DNA from: Crocodylus rhombifer
Lineage: Eukaryota; Chordata; Crocodylia; Crocodylidae
Assembly (NCBI GenBank): GCA_038503035.1
Contig: JAVSML010001088.1
Location: 651,196 to 715,195, forward strand
Reading direction: 5' to 3'
DNA length: 64,000 nt
Shown here: positions 1 to 12,369 of the stretch, one piece after another
Position numbering within the stretch: position 1 is the first letter of the stretch
Layout of the letters: each line of letters begins with the position of its first letter
Translations under genes and position numbers: made by a program
The notes under the pieces: model-generated
The model's database searches: none
What the model saw: the letters and a program-made list of their open reading frames with translations, nothing else
What the model was told of the DNA's origin: nothing

Positions 1-77
1 CCGTCTGCAGACACCCACAGGCACTACCTCCAGTGGCTAATCTCAGGGGGTGCACATGCATCTGCGTGCACCCCCTA
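1..77. repeat. Terminal part of a GC-rich interspersed repeat (family shared with 22.8-23.15 kb)
   Basis: The window opens inside a repeat. Its end is a near-palindrome, AGGGGGTGCAC...GTGCACCCCCTA, at about 46-77. The same end, preceded by similar text about tooth-like 'CTGCAG/CAGGCRCT' units, occurs at 23005-23147. The far end lies outside the window. The palindromic GC-rich terminus suggests a non-autonomous DNA transposon, but no duplication can be tested here. Confidence 0.5.
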
Positions 78-990
78 TGTATCACCAATGCATTCACCTG
101 TACGTTCCCTGTGCTCCATTAAAGACCCAATCTTTGCATGGGTACAGTTCTGTTATGATGCAAAGGCAAGGCATACACACTTCTCTACCCTGACTTCTAT
201 GGACTGTACTAGTGTTGCCCTCATTAGTGGCTAATAAGCTTTGCATGGAAATCTCTCTCACAGTACACAGTTTTATTTATAAATCCACAGATGTATGTAT
301 AAATCCCAGCATTCTATACGCAATGTACTAACACTGAGTTGAGCAGCTAATCATTAATCTTACTAAAATAGTATTTCATTACTAATCTGTTAATCAGGGT
401 TATCCTCTTACATACAGGCACATTACCAAAGCTTCAGAGACATTGGAAAAATCTTTTGAACCAACTTAATATCTAAGTTAAAATTAACATTCGCCTACAT
501 CAGTTTTTACTCAGCTTTATCCTACTGCGTTCTATAGAAAGAAGAATAGCAGTGCAAATATTAATTGCTAATTAAAGGTATTCAATCATTACCACCAACT
601 TTACAAGCAGGTTTCTCGGATTCAGAAGATTCATTTGCAAGCCACCTTCTGTGTTCTAGTGCCTCAGTCCTTTATCTTTTATACTGATAATTCATTCTGG
701 TGCATAGTTTTTGTCTGGTTTCTCTCACACAGTTGCCACAAGAGCATTTGGTTCATTCAATGAGGTATACCACATTCTGGGATAGATATCTGGATGATTT
801 ATAGATTCTGATGGTTTTGTTGTAGGGACTTTTGATTGCTGTGGCAGTAGAGATACAGCTAACAGCTCTTGCATTCATTGTTAAGGTAAGGCTGGCTGAT
901 TCCCCTTATGTGCTTGTTGATCAGCAGGAAGTTTACTTCTAAGTTGGGCAAGGTTAGGGAGCTGTTTGAACACCAGAAGCATGGAGGTAG
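78..990. other. AT-rich DNA, nothing recognised
   Basis: No open frame, transposon terminus, tandem array or RNA gene could be recognised in this stretch. Confidence 0.5.
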
Positions 991-999
991 AGGAGAGTG

Positions 1000-1730
1000 C
1001 TAGGAATATTTTTCTCAAGGTCTGGTCCTTTTCAAGCACAGCCTATAGTTGTTTGATGATCCTTCTTATAAGTTCAAGTGTGGGACAGTAGGTGGCAACC
1101 AATGGTATGCAGTTAGTGCCCTCCCCACCCCTGTATTTTAGTAGGTTGCTGCCTGCAGAGTATAGGAGTGGCTCTTTCAAAGATACTGTTTATTTTTCAT
1201 TTTGCAAAAATGAATATTGGTAGTGTTCTTCTCAGAGCAGATGCTATATCAGCTGACCTGACAAAATCACATGGGGGAATGGGAGGTTGGTGCATTTCCA
1301 GGCGATTGCTGGATTTGTGGATGTAAGTGTGGTAGTCCATAGGTTTGCTGTACAGAACTGTTTGCCGGATACCCTTGTGGATATAAATTGTGGTGTCCTG
1401 AAAGTTGATGTTAGTGTGGAATATTCCAGAAAGAATTTGATTGAAGGGTGGTAGTTAAGCCTACTGCAGAAGTCAGTGAGCAAGCCCAGGTGTTCAGTTC
1501 AGATGATGAAAATGTCACCGATGTAGCACATGTATAGTGCAGGTTTAGTGTACCTGGTGACTCTCAGGTGGCTCACAAACAGTCTGCATACTGGGGAGAC
1601 ATCCTTACACTCACAGCAGTGCCCATGGTTTGAAGAAAGTGTCAGTTGTTGAAAGTGAAGTTGTTGTGGGTGAGGATAAAATGGTTGCAAATCTGAGTGT
1701 GGTTCATTTTCTTGCCAGTATTTCAAGCAG
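1000..1730 (-). pseudogene. Penelope-like element reverse transcriptase remnant
   Basis: Read on the minus strand, two adjacent open stretches (1499-1726, then 1244-1483 downstream) look like the middle of a Penelope-like reverse transcriptase. The first ends in PALYMCYIGDIFII, matching the family's catalytic box, normally YIDDIF; here the second of its residues is G, so a catalytic aspartate is lost. The second begins LTDFCSRLNYHPSIKF, followed by a stretch resembling the 'strand, then KP-T-, then HP-HV--S---GQ' region that follows the catalytic box in this group. Stops and a frame change separate the pieces. No GIY-YIG endonuclease domain was recognised further downstream (below 1244), so the copy appears truncated or decayed. 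Family known: Penelope retroelements occur in reptile genomes. Assignment to Penelope rather than another non-LTR clade rests on motif spacing alone. Confidence 0.6.
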
Positions 1731-1739
1731 CAGCTGTGG

Positions 1740-2750
1740 CTTTATGATATGGAATATTCATGTAAATTCTAATGTAGTATTTTTCTAATTGTATAATAAA
1801 ACCTGAATGTAAACCTTACATATTGCTTTGTGTTCCCTTTCTCCTCTATGTCCTCTGCCCTTCCCACTACATAGAAACTAATATTGCTCACTATTTCTCT
1901 GTGATTAAGTCTGACTAATGCTCTACCCTCCCCCTACTTAATGTCTCAGCTATATCTTGTAGTGTCATCCTGTCCTGCTTCAGCCATCACTGGCCTTTCA
2001 GTATTTTTATTTATGATTTTCCTCCTCTCTCTCAACCTCCTGTTTCAGTAGAACTTTAGGTGGGTCCCACAAAGGTCTGTTTTCTAGCTACATTCCTCCT
2101 CTCCTCCTATGCTCTCCAATCTTATCTGCTTATACAGCAATAACTACCACTGCTATTCTGAAGATACACTAATCCAAGTGCCCATGCTTCACCTGCCTGC
2201 CTCCACCCAACTTAGTATCTCCAACCACTTTTCTAACATCTCATTATGAAACTTTATCTATCAATGTATATTAAATAGGGCCCAAACTAAGTACATTTTT
2301 TCCTCTTTTACTGAGAATAAATTGCTTGAATCTACTTGAATGTGATAATGACTTGGATCCTAATCCAATTAATAAACACCTGACACTTAGGTCACACAGC
2401 CTAGTGCACTCCCAAAGGCCTATCCCATTCCTATCCCTGCCACCCCTCCCCCCGACCATGGAATCACATACCTCTTTTATTCTGGCAATGGACAGCAGGA
2501 AGCTTAATTTATCCCCAAAAGGCAATCCTGTTCTTCCCACAAAAGCACACAGTCAATGGGCAGCCTTAGGAATATCTGTTATGTCAGGATCAGCTTACTT
2601 CAAAATGTACATCAGTATGTCTATCAGACCCACACCTTTCTTTATGCAACGTAGTAAGACAGACACTTCTTCAGGAAGTGTGAGATCAGGACTGTAGGTC
2701 CACCTAACCATGAAAGGATTTATGCTTACATCTCCTAGTAGTGCCTTTGC
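1740..2750. other. Unclassified AT-rich stretch
   Basis: A pyrimidine-rich section (about 1820-2240) and a short open frame at 2326-2697 are present, but neither has a recognisable domain or splice context. Nothing supported. Confidence 0.4.
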
Positions 2751-2754
2751 CAAC

Positions 2755-2871
2755 AGCTCATGGGAACAGAGCTGAGAACATCTTTGGGGATGGTCCTGCT
2801 CTGAGCAAGGTGTTGGACTAGATGAACTCCTGAGGGCCTTTCCAACCCTTATTTTCTATTATTCTATGATC
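2755..2871 (+). mobile_element. CR1 LINE 3' end fragment
   Basis: The text TGGACTAGATGAACTCCTGA followed by GGGCCTTTCCAACCC and the tail TATTATTCTATGATC is the characteristic 3' untranslated end of a CR1 LINE. It is 5' truncated to roughly 115 bp, as is usual for CR1. No coding capacity remains. Confidence 0.85.
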
Positions 2872-4148
2872 TTTCCACCTCCTGTCAATGCTGGACCTGG
2901 GTGGAAGAAGAATGAAAGAGACCAGAAGGGGAGTAAACAAGAGGCATTATGGCTGTAAACCCAATGAGGAAGGCTTTGTCCTTTGAGGAGGAAATTCTGG
3001 TTTCTGCCCCCTGCTGTCAGGAATATTCTTGTGTTTTTGACCAATTATTGTCTAACATACAATATATAAACAGTACAGAAAGCAAGCAAAAGGACAGTAC
3101 CACAGAGGTACTAAGAAAGAGGCAGGCCTGGGTTCTACTCCCAAATATCAGGGCCAATTATTCATTTTGTATTAAATGGACATTGGATTAAACAGGTAGC
3201 AAAGCAGTGCCCTCCTCACTGAACTGGACTCATGCTTGTGCTCCTCCTCCTTTCATCTCAGAATTTTTCTCCAAACAAGGTTTTGGAGACTTTGGCCTCC
3301 CTATTCTTATAACAAATCAATCCCTCATTCTTGGAATCAAGTTACCTCAGCCATAAGTGAACTTTCACAAAGCAATGAATATAATCAATACATAGCATCG
3401 TGGGCAAGAGAGTGGGACAAATGTCTAACAACTTAGATTATCAATAAGTTAAAAAAAAAAAAGAGAGTTTAGGGAAGGTAAGAATGATTTAACAGAAACT
3501 TGGCCTAATGAGAAGACATTTTTCCAAAATGATAACGCTTCCAGTGGTTGTATTACATACAGTTAATTATAATGTTAGTCAGTAGCAATTGCCTATTCCC
3601 AGAACACTGGCAATAGGTTTTACCATGACTCTTCTGTGATTTAAACAGGGTAAACTTGAGGTAATTATTAATATGAAATGATTATTTTATACATTGTGCT
3701 AACATGAACCACTACTTAAAGTTGGTAGAAATGTAAAAGAAACACCAGATTGATTAAATAGGATAACAGGTCTCCATTTCTTTCCTGTATTCAGTTAATA
3801 AACTTATCCCAGACAGAATACTATAATTCATGTTTTATGGAATGTAATATTTTGCTGAAAGTAGCTGGTAGAAAACCTAGTTTATACTACCTCCCTGAAG
3901 GTGCAAGGAAGGAATCAGGGATCTACACAAAACTCACACTTTTTCCCTTGTCTGGTACAGATGAAGTGCAGCTACATACTGCCCCATAGCCAGAGAGATT
4001 AAAAAAGAAAAATAGAGCCTTAGTTTTGGAAGTTGCTTATAAAAGATGCCCTTAGGTAGTTTAGTATAACAGTCACTAATCTATTACAATATTTATGTAG
4101 CTACAGACAGTTATTTGGGAAACACATCACTCGTAAATTTCCATTTTT
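2872..4148. other. AT-rich DNA, nothing firm
   Basis: Short open frames at 2949-3191 and 3236-3436 have no domain and no convincing splice sites. A phrase near 3127-3140 resembles a MIR 3' region but is too short to call. Confidence 0.4.
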
Positions 4149-5169
4149 TAGGGGTGCACTGATGGAGATTTTGGAGGCCAATACAGATAGCCTATTTTTA
4201 AGGAGGCATATTGGATGATACCGATCCAATTTCTGATAACAGCCTGGTAGCTTGGAGAGCTGCATGCAGCTGGTAAGTTTGGTGTGGTAGAAAGGGAGGG
4301 GACGAGGAAGGGAAGGAGTGTAAGTGAAGGGGGAGATCAATGCCCCCCACAGTGAGGGAGCAGTGGAGCTGGTGCTGGGGCAAGTGCTGCCCAGCCAGGG
4401 TAGGGCAGACACAGGATGGATTCATGGCTCGTTTAGGCGGCAGCTCCCACTGCTGCATGCCACAGGTCTGGTGGCTCATCTAGCTTTAACCCACTTATCT
4501 GGCTGCTCCCAACACTGTTCCCAATGCTCATCCAGGAGGGCATGGAGGGGATGTATGCCTCTGGATGTGGGCGGGGCCAGGGCTCCACCAAGCTCTTCCC
4601 AGTGGGCAGGCCTGGACTTGGGGCAGGTGGTGGTGGCGGCACTGTGACAGGGGGAATGGGATAGCTATGGAGAATTTTTGAATGGTTGCAGTCTTCCATA
4701 TCCCCCCCATCCCAGTGCCACCACTACCTCTCCCAAGCCCAGCCCTACCCTGTGGGGAAGACCTTTGGTGCAGCCCTGGCCCCCAGCAGATCCAGGAACA
4801 CGCGTCTGGGAGGGCATGGGGAGGCAGGGCAAGCAGCGGCAGCAGTGATGGGAGCTGCCAGATAAGCAGTGGGCAGTGGCAGGAGCTGCCCCTGGATGAG
4901 CCACAGCTGCTTCCCGTGACCATCCTGTCCCGCCCCTTCCCTTCACCCTCTCCCCTCCCCTTCTACCACACCAGACTTAGCAGCTGTACACAGCTCTTCA
5001 AGCTGCTTGGCTGTGCTCCTTGCCACCTACATGCTACGCTGAGGCTGCACGCATGCATGAGGTATTTATCAGCCAAATTATCGGCCATATCAGGCTGATT
5101 CCTAATGCAAACATTTTTCTTTATATCCATGCTGATCCAATATTGAACTGATGCATCAGTGCACCTCTA
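4149..5169. mobile_element. Foldback hAT-like non-autonomous element, 1.02 kb
   Basis: The left end TAGGGGTGCACTGATG (4149) is the inverted complement of the right end, which reads TAGAGGTGCACTGATG from the other strand (5154-5169). Flanking octamers CCATTTTT and GAATTTTT agree at 6 of 8 positions, fitting an eroded 8-bp duplication of hAT type. The inverted similarity continues far inward: near 4250-4310 the text AAGTTTGGTGTGGTAGAAAG is mirrored near 4955-4980 as CTTCTACCACACCAGACTT. The element is therefore a large foldback structure. The GC-rich middle yields open frames on both strands that have no domain and mirror each other, so I treat them as non-coding. The same family supplies the right half of the insertion at 51522-53690. 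Confidence 0.75.
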
Positions 5170-5329
5170 GAATTTTTTATCTCAGTAGAGGACATATGCC
5201 CCAAGTGAAGAAGAGGCAATCTAATATCTCACAATAATACACAACAGGTTGAGCAAAAGTTGCTCCTCATATTAGTCAGTAATAGAAAACTCTATTGGCT
5301 TGTTGACAATAGAAACACTTTTGCCACTC

Positions 5330-5620
5330 TTGAAGCAAACTCTTAGCTCATATTCAACTTTATGACCCACTGTAACTCCCAGGTCCTTTCTGTAGTACTG
5401 CAGCCTAACAACCATTCGCCAGGCTGTATTTGCACAAGCTACTTTTCCATGCCAAGTGCAGGACTTTACATTTATCCTTTTTAAATTTCAGTTGATTGAT
5501 TTTTTGGATCATTTTTCCAGTTTATCAAGGTGATTCTGAAACCTAACCCTACCCTCAGTATCTGCAACTGCCCCCAACTCGGTATCATCTGCAATGACAA
5601 TGAAAATATCTAAATGACTT
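5330..5620 (-). mobile_element. CR1 LINE fragment, antisense
   Basis: Phrases such as CCAAGTGCAGGACTTTACAT, TTTATCAAGGTGATTCTGAA and ACTCGGTATCATCTGCAA are the reverse complement of the CR1 3' coding/untranslated region common in archosaurs and turtles. Strongly diverged; ends are approximate. Confidence 0.65.
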
Positions 5621-5629
5621 CTATTCCAT

Positions 5630-6785
5630 AATGGGCATAATAAAGTGTCCACATTGGTGATGTTCAGCTATCTGCCTATTCATTCATTACTCTGTGTGCC
5701 ACCAAACACACATCTTACACAGCTTTTCATATTATTTATGGGATACAATGATGTTTAATAGACCTATGAGTACTTACAGATAAATGTCAAATACCTCATC
5801 TGTACTTTAAAAAAAAATATGGGTAAAGTCTTCACTGAAAAAAGAAAACTTCATTAAATTCTTATTTTATTGAAAGCAATTGTGCATTAAAAATAGAAGG
5901 GACAAATGTGAAAAAATGTTGTTAAAATACATTAATGAAAGAATACCATGGAAATGGTAAATGATTAGAAAAGTTTCAAAATGTATTCATGTTGGACTAT
6001 CCTGCATAACAACGAAAAAACATAAATATGCTTTTCACATAAAACAATCATTAATTGAAGTGGTACTTAATTAACTAGTCTGGAACAAATTTTCAAGAAT
6101 TCTAATTACAATTTCCAACACATTTATTTTAGTCCTTTTACACTGCCCACATATTTAGCTTTATGTAAGATTTGAACTTCCCCTCTACTATACTACATCA
6201 TAGGGAAATGAGAAAAAGGGGACAGGGACACTTAAAAACTGCATATGCGCCAGCAAAAATGTGTGTTATGTTTCGACTGCTGATGCTACCTGAAATCAGA
6301 ACATATCAGTTAAAGTCTCCTGCTGGAAACAAGCACCTGGTCAGATTTCAAGCTGTCTGCACAGGAAAGACAAAATGAAGAAAAACAATGCAGAATATGT
6401 GCACCTACACATGATCAAAAATTAACTGAGTAGTTTGCTTTTAAAAGGTACCTGGTGACTAATTAACCCATAAACCTGCTAGAGCCAGAGAAAGCTGAAC
6501 AGGTTGATATTTCTAAACAAGATACGTTTTGATCTGTATGAGACAATACAGAGAGTTGTTGGGAGAAACAGTAATCATTTTTCAACATGGCCCTTAAGTA
6601 AGTAAATTCCCAGAGTTTAATTTTGACCTCCTGTGACTCCCACTAATACAGCTCAACAAAGACAATGAGTTGAAATGAAATACTGTACAGTGTCCACACA
6701 GACCTATGGCCATGCAAAAGACAAAACAATACCTTGGTTCCTCTAGGGCCACTGTGTTTTAAGGGAAGAGAAGAAAATATCCTGT
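5630..6785. other. AT-rich DNA, nothing recognised
   Basis: One 68-codon open frame at 6172-6378 has no recognisable domain or splice context. Confidence 0.4.
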
Positions 6786-6789
6786 ATAT

Positions 6790-6940
6790 CAGGGATGTCA
6801 AACTCCTCAGCTGGATCTGGACTGCAGGGCTCCCTGCCGACTGGATCCAGCCCAGGACACGCAATGGAGACGGTTCCAACTCCAACCTGGTGCTGGAACC
6901 TAAATGAGTTAAAGTAGGCTTGAACCCCAAGCAATCCAGA
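6790..6940. mobile_element. Possible hAT/Charlie-like element, left end only
   Basis: CAGGGATGTCAAACTCCTCA at 6790 resembles the CAGGGGTGTCAAACT-type terminus of Charlie-like hAT elements and is followed by a GC-rich patch unlike its surroundings. I could not find a matching right terminus or duplication, so the right boundary is a guess. Confidence 0.35.
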
Positions 6941-6949
6941 CACAAACAC

Positions 6950-9900
6950 TCATGAAGACACCTAAGCCTAAATATAAACATATCCCATGTTGTTTAAATT
7001 TAATTTCCCATGTAGCCAGATGGGTGTTTTCCTGAAACACTTATATTTCAACTAGTTATGTCTATACTAGTAAAAAAGAGATGTGTTTTTAGCATGTGTT
7101 AGCTAATATTTTTACCCGATGTATTAGAATTCTTAAGTGGCCAAAGCAACTTGTAAATTTAGTATATCTTATTAGATCAAAGTATATTCTCAACACTCAC
7201 TGTTAAAACTATAACTGCACTATAGAGCACAGGATGTTAACATATGCTAAGATATACTTTTTTATCCAGTGAAGACAAGGCCTGTATGATTGCATACGAC
7301 TAACCCAGAAATTTAACAACTATGTTTCTATTGACAACATAAGGAGTTTGGAAGACTTAATATCTGAAATAGCAGGGTAGGGATGTGGGCTAGGCACCTG
7401 GGGCAAAGCAGAAATGGTGACTTCCAGGTGCTACCATGATCACAAACATACAGCTTCCTGCAGAAGCCATTTTTTGTACCCTCATCTCCTCCCCTCCCCC
7501 CTGCAAGCTGGCATTTAAGGCAGTTGCCCTTATTGCCCCACTTAGTTGTCACTGATCTGGAATTTCATAGAACGGGTTGAATTTCTTCTAAAAATATTTA
7601 TTCACTGTTATTGAATGCTTTGCCGGCGTGTGTTTACTGCTTATGAGCATCGGTGGAGCCTGCTAATTTTTACCTCCTATACTTGTGTGTATTATATATG
7701 TGTTAAAAGCCAGGAGCTCACTAGGATACAGATGTTTTACTTTACTTTTGGATTTGTTTGCTCTTACAAATGTAATAATAAACTGAACTGACCTATTCTC
7801 ATAAATATACTCCCTAGCAAAAGAAAAATGTCAGCAAAATGCTCTTATTTGTTATGGTTCAGGTAAGGTGCTGAAACTAATCATATTCTCATATTTATAT
7901 ACATAACCTAAAAATAAGAAAGGAAGTCATGATTAATGCTAGTTACAGATTTACTATTTGAATGGTTGAAAAAAGAAGTCACTACTCTCTGGTAACAGGT
8001 AAAAAATATTGTCAGTTTCTTTGCTTATTGTTTTGTGATTTAATACTACTGACACTATTGGAATTACACTTTAAATTATGTATTTTCCAGTCCCACAATT
8101 CCAATTAAAGAAGAGTCAAAAGCTAAAATTCCCATATGAAAATTTAACCTGGAAGGCTTATTTGGTGTAATATAATGTTATAGCATTTGGGTTATTGTCT
8201 TATAAATGCTGGATTCACATGCTAATTTATCAGCACCAACAACTTTGGCAACATATACTGAATTACTAATTCTAACTCCTAAGGAGCATTTGAACTCTAA
8301 GATCTCATCCTCAGCAATACTGAATATTCAGTCAATACTACTTTAACTCCTAAGCCACCAAAAGTGGCTCAACAATTTCACTCAATTCAAACATTCTTTT
8401 TATTTTTTGTCTTAAGTCACTGGGGATTTTTTTTTTACAAATTGTCTTTAAAATGATTTGTAGCATCTACACTAACCTTGATTTAGAAAATTTTCAACTA
8501 TAATTTTGTAGATGAAGTGTTTGCTCAATTCCTATCCATGATAACTGCTTTCTACTTCATGCTTAGTAAACATACCTAGTAAAATAGTATGAATTAATAA
8601 AAACAAAAACTGGATAAAAAGTCTTTACATTGCATGAAAGTATTGCTTTCAACAACTTCCTTTATTTTACTTTCTGTTCAGCTTCCCATCAAATATCCTC
8701 AAATAGTGCCACTTGGATGGAATTGTAACATGAGGGAAAAGATGTAAAGCACTGTGACAACATTTAGGAGGGAAAATATTTTATCAGTAAGTTTGGGACC
8801 ATAATCTCTACTAATTTACTACATTTTTTAAATACACCAATGCATTTAAATGCAAATATAATCTGCTACATTCTACAACAAATAGACTTACAAGTTTTTC
8901 AGTTGTTTCCATTTAACTGTAATGAAGACTGGCAAAAATTAAAGTACCTTCCTAGATAATATACCCAACATCACATCTTCACTAGCATAGTTTATACTGA
9001 CTTACTTTCACCTTCTGCACAGCTATGTATATTCTGCTATTACTGCAGATCCTGTGACAGATTTACACTTCAGCAGATTGTAAATGCTGTCAGCTAAAAG
9101 ATGGTGCCTTTAATAAAGTAAATAGATTACACTGAATAACTCCGTTACTGCCAAAAAAGGCATGCCCACATTAACATTTGATGTTAAAGTTCTTGGCAAC
9201 CCAAAAGTTCATGCTTGAGGGTTATTTGTTACTGCTGAGTATGTAAAAAATGTAAGGCTATATATCAAAACAGCAGCTTGTTTGTCTTCTTATTCCTTAC
9301 TGCAATAAAGCCCTTCAGTGTCCCCTTCTCAGCTATGCACAAGCAGTAAAAAGTCTTAAGGAAAGAGTTTCATCAAAAAAAGGAGGAGGCATTAGACAGG
9401 TAAAGCTTTCATACAGAGCAGGACAAATCTTTTTCACTGGATTGGAGTTGATTTCTTTTTAATCAAAAGGTTGTTTTTCCTCGTTCAGTTATTAACATGT
9501 TTCTGAAGTTGGGGGCTATTTTGAAAACCAGGCAAATTTTTGCTAACTGTAGTTCTTAAATGTGGGAATCCCTTCCTCAAGTTGGAAGTATGCTTTTACC
9601 CATATTTGGTACAGGAGCACTGTAATCTTTAACTCCTTCCACATACTAGGTTGTATATTACTTTTTTTTCTGTCAGTAAAGGATGAAAATATATTAGGCA
9701 ATTCTTTGATTATATACATGTATACCAACTTATTCTCACCTTTGCAGAGCTGAAAGTTTCTCCCTAAAAGTTTCGGGTTCATATCTTATGGGTAGCCTAC
9801 ATGTCTCAGTCTTGCTCATTACAATTATTACTTCAGCACCTTCAACAGTGGTGCTGAAAAATGCACCTTGGTCCACTGGGATGAAAAAAAGTCCACAGAT

Positions 9901-10435
9901 CTCCACCTATCTGATATACACAGACTTAAGCTGTTTGTGCAGACTTCTAATGTTGTGTGTTCAGCTCCTGGGATAAATCAGTAATTTTAGAAGCACTGGA
10001 TTAAATAAGTCAGAAACAATGGAAGCAAGAGCACATCTAGGCCCAAATTTTGACTTTAATTGTACATTTGGAAATAAGTTAATATTTGGGCACAATTTGG
10101 AAAGCTCAGCCTTAGGAAACAGTTTCCTATGAACAGTTTGACTTGCATATTTTAGAAGACTGTGTAACTGGTATGCTTCATAAATACCTAAGTACTGAAG
10201 AAATGTACAGAAATTAATTTAAACCAAAATATTTAGTTGAAAAGGTAGAATAAATTAAAAAGAAAGGAAAAAAATACATATATGCATGATATATTACACG
10301 TATATAACGGTATTCCCAATAAAACAGTATTAAATACCATATTAACTTGAATATAAAACAAACTCCCAATAATTTGATTGTATATATGGAAAATTTATAA
10401 ATTTGTTATAATTGTTAAGGTATAGAATTTAATTA
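6950..10435. other. Long AT-rich stretch without recognisable features
   Basis: About 3.5 kb of AT-rich sequence with mononucleotide runs. Short open frames (7328-7552 minus, 9543-9782 minus, 9562-9753 plus, 9788-9976 plus) lack domains and overlap one another. No transposon ends recognised. Confidence 0.45.
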
Positions 10436-10439
10436 TTTG

Positions 10440-11470
10440 CCTTGAAGTTGTCCATCTCCCATTGCTACACAAAGGCAAATGAATCTGAGGGGATTAGGTA
10501 TCCCCCTTGCCCCATGTACCCCCAAAGACAAAAAGCTTATGATTTGCCATATTGTTAATTGGACTGGGGCCCAGCAGAGTCAATAATGTTTCAAACCATG
10601 GTGACCCTGTAGCTCAGCACTGCTCAGTCTATGTATGCACTCCAGATGTTACCCACAAAGGATCCATGTGCTAATTAGTTCACCCAACCTATGACTGGAA
10701 CTGGGCATTCTTATCACAAGTCTTGGGATCCTCCAAAAATGTATATGCAGATGAGGCATAGGGCAACCTGGTCTGGCTCCACCTCATGGAGATACAGCAG
10801 ACAGAGAGATAGTGATAGAGGAATATTAGGTAAACTGTTTGAGGCCCCCAATAGGTGGTTCAGCAGTCATTTAGGGTTGGGGAAGAAATGGCAATCATTG
10901 GAAATGGGAAAGAAAGGTACAGGCTCAATTATGGGACTGAAGAAGAAGTCTAAATGTATTCAATGTAGTAGCTCACCATAACTTAATAGTCAGAATTAAG
11001 AGGAACTGAGCACAATGAGCATTCCCATATGTTTAATTCAGATGGGCTACACTAACCTGCCCTTGTACATTTGCTCCTCAGGCCTTTTGACCCAGATATG
11101 GTTCTTAACCTGGCAGGGGAAATACCATGTATCTGTCTCCGTGAAGGCAGTTTTTTTAAAGCACACCAGGGAAGAACTGGTCTTTTGGCAGGGTTCAGTA
11201 GCCGCCAAGGTGTAGCAGCTTTAAGCCCACTTTATGCAAGTGGGAGTCCTCTACATAACTTGCTTCAAGGGCCTTACAGCTGAGGGCAAGCAAAACTCGG
11301 GGACATCTAAACCCCAAGTCTCCCAGCTTGGGCCTGCAAGTAGGATGCCTGCCAAAGGTTTTGGGAACATTTGAAGCCCCAGATGGGGGTGGAGGATGTT
11401 TGCCAGTAATAGGAGCACTTCTGGTTCTGAACTTTGGAATTAGTTTTGGCTAATTTGGCCTGGGATACAT
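10440..11470. repeat. Unclassified, less AT-rich segment, probably interspersed repeat
   Basis: Base composition rises relative to both flanks, and several overlapping short open frames (10691-10981, 11015-11215, 11071-11283) occur on the plus strand. None shows a domain. The block could be an old LTR or LINE piece, but I found neither TG...CA termini nor reverse transcriptase motifs. Confidence 0.25.
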
Positions 11471-11479
11471 TTTTTTTTT

Positions 11480-12225
11480 TTTTAATCTACATTTACCTGA
11501 CATGGGCCATGTGTTTTATATTCATCCTTAGGGTTAGCTGCATTTAATCAACTTCATATTTGGTTTCCATTACTGAGCACATGCTGCTTTTGGCAGTACT
11601 TTAATGACAGACAATGTATTTAATTAGGATTTCCTTGTATAAGAATAAGACAAGGAGATTTTTTTTCCCCTGTGCTGATTGGGGTGAAAAAACCTTGTTA
11701 TATATTTGACTAAATACAGTATGCATAGCAGAATAAATGTTACTAATGTGCTTCACTATTTTAAAAAATACTGAATGTACAAGTCGTTATTAAATACAAT
11801 GCAACTATGTTAGTATATCCATGGTTAAAATAAGACTCTGTCACCCTGAAAAAAGCCATGGCTGCTTTTACTTCCTACAAAAATTAATATTGAAACTATT
11901 TTTGTTTCATCTTTAACAAATGTTTTCTGTATTGGGTTCTGTATCGATACAAACTTGTATTGTTTTTTGTCTAGTATCTATCTTGGCCCCTTGAAGATAA
12001 CCAAGGTATTCTAGACACTACATATTAAACAATTTTGGCAGAAAATGTATACATGGTAAGTAATGTTATTTTTATCAACTAACTTGTATACGAGGGTTCA
12101 AAATTGAAATGCATCTCAAGTCTAACAAATTTGGTTCTCCTAATCAAATATCACAGCTACCCCTATAAACTTTTTGTAAGACATCCTTAATTACCACGGC
12201 ACTTGGTTCTGGAAATTCTCCCATA
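11480..12225. other. AT-rich DNA, nothing recognised
   Basis: Contains only a T-run near 11470-11483 and AT-rich unique-looking sequence. Confidence 0.45.
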
Positions 12226-12368
12226 CTTTAGGACAGAGGCTCCCAAACTGTGGGTCGCAACTCCACATGGGTTTGCAACATCGATGAATGGCTTTGTGGG
12301 GGTGGAGGGCTGTGGGCTGGGAACGAGGGGCCATGCTGAGGAAACGTTTGGGAAGCACTGCTTTAGGA
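12226..12368. mobile_element. 127-bp hAT (Charlie-like) miniature element with perfect 8-bp target-site duplication
   Basis: The element proper is 12234-12360. Its ends are CAGAGGCTCCCAAACTGTGG and, read from the other strand, CAGTGCTTCCCAAACGTT; these resemble the CAGTGGTTCCCAAACT termini known from Charlie-like hAT families. CTTTAGGA occurs immediately outside both ends (12226-12233 and 12361-12368), a perfect duplication of the length hAT transposases make. The element is an internally deleted, non-coding copy; open frames across it are incidental. Confidence 0.9.
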
Positions 12369-12369
12369 A

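Noticed and set aside
3119..3150. MIR-like phrase CAGGCCTGGGTTCTACTCCC
   Set aside because: Too short and without the MIR core nearby; could be chance.
4182..5098. Several GC-rich open frames (up to 138 codons)
   Set aside because: They belong to the arms of the foldback element, mirrored on both strands.
9788..9976. GGGTTCATATC-like text suggesting a tRNA B box or SINE
   Set aside because: No A box at the right spacing and no cloverleaf can be formed.
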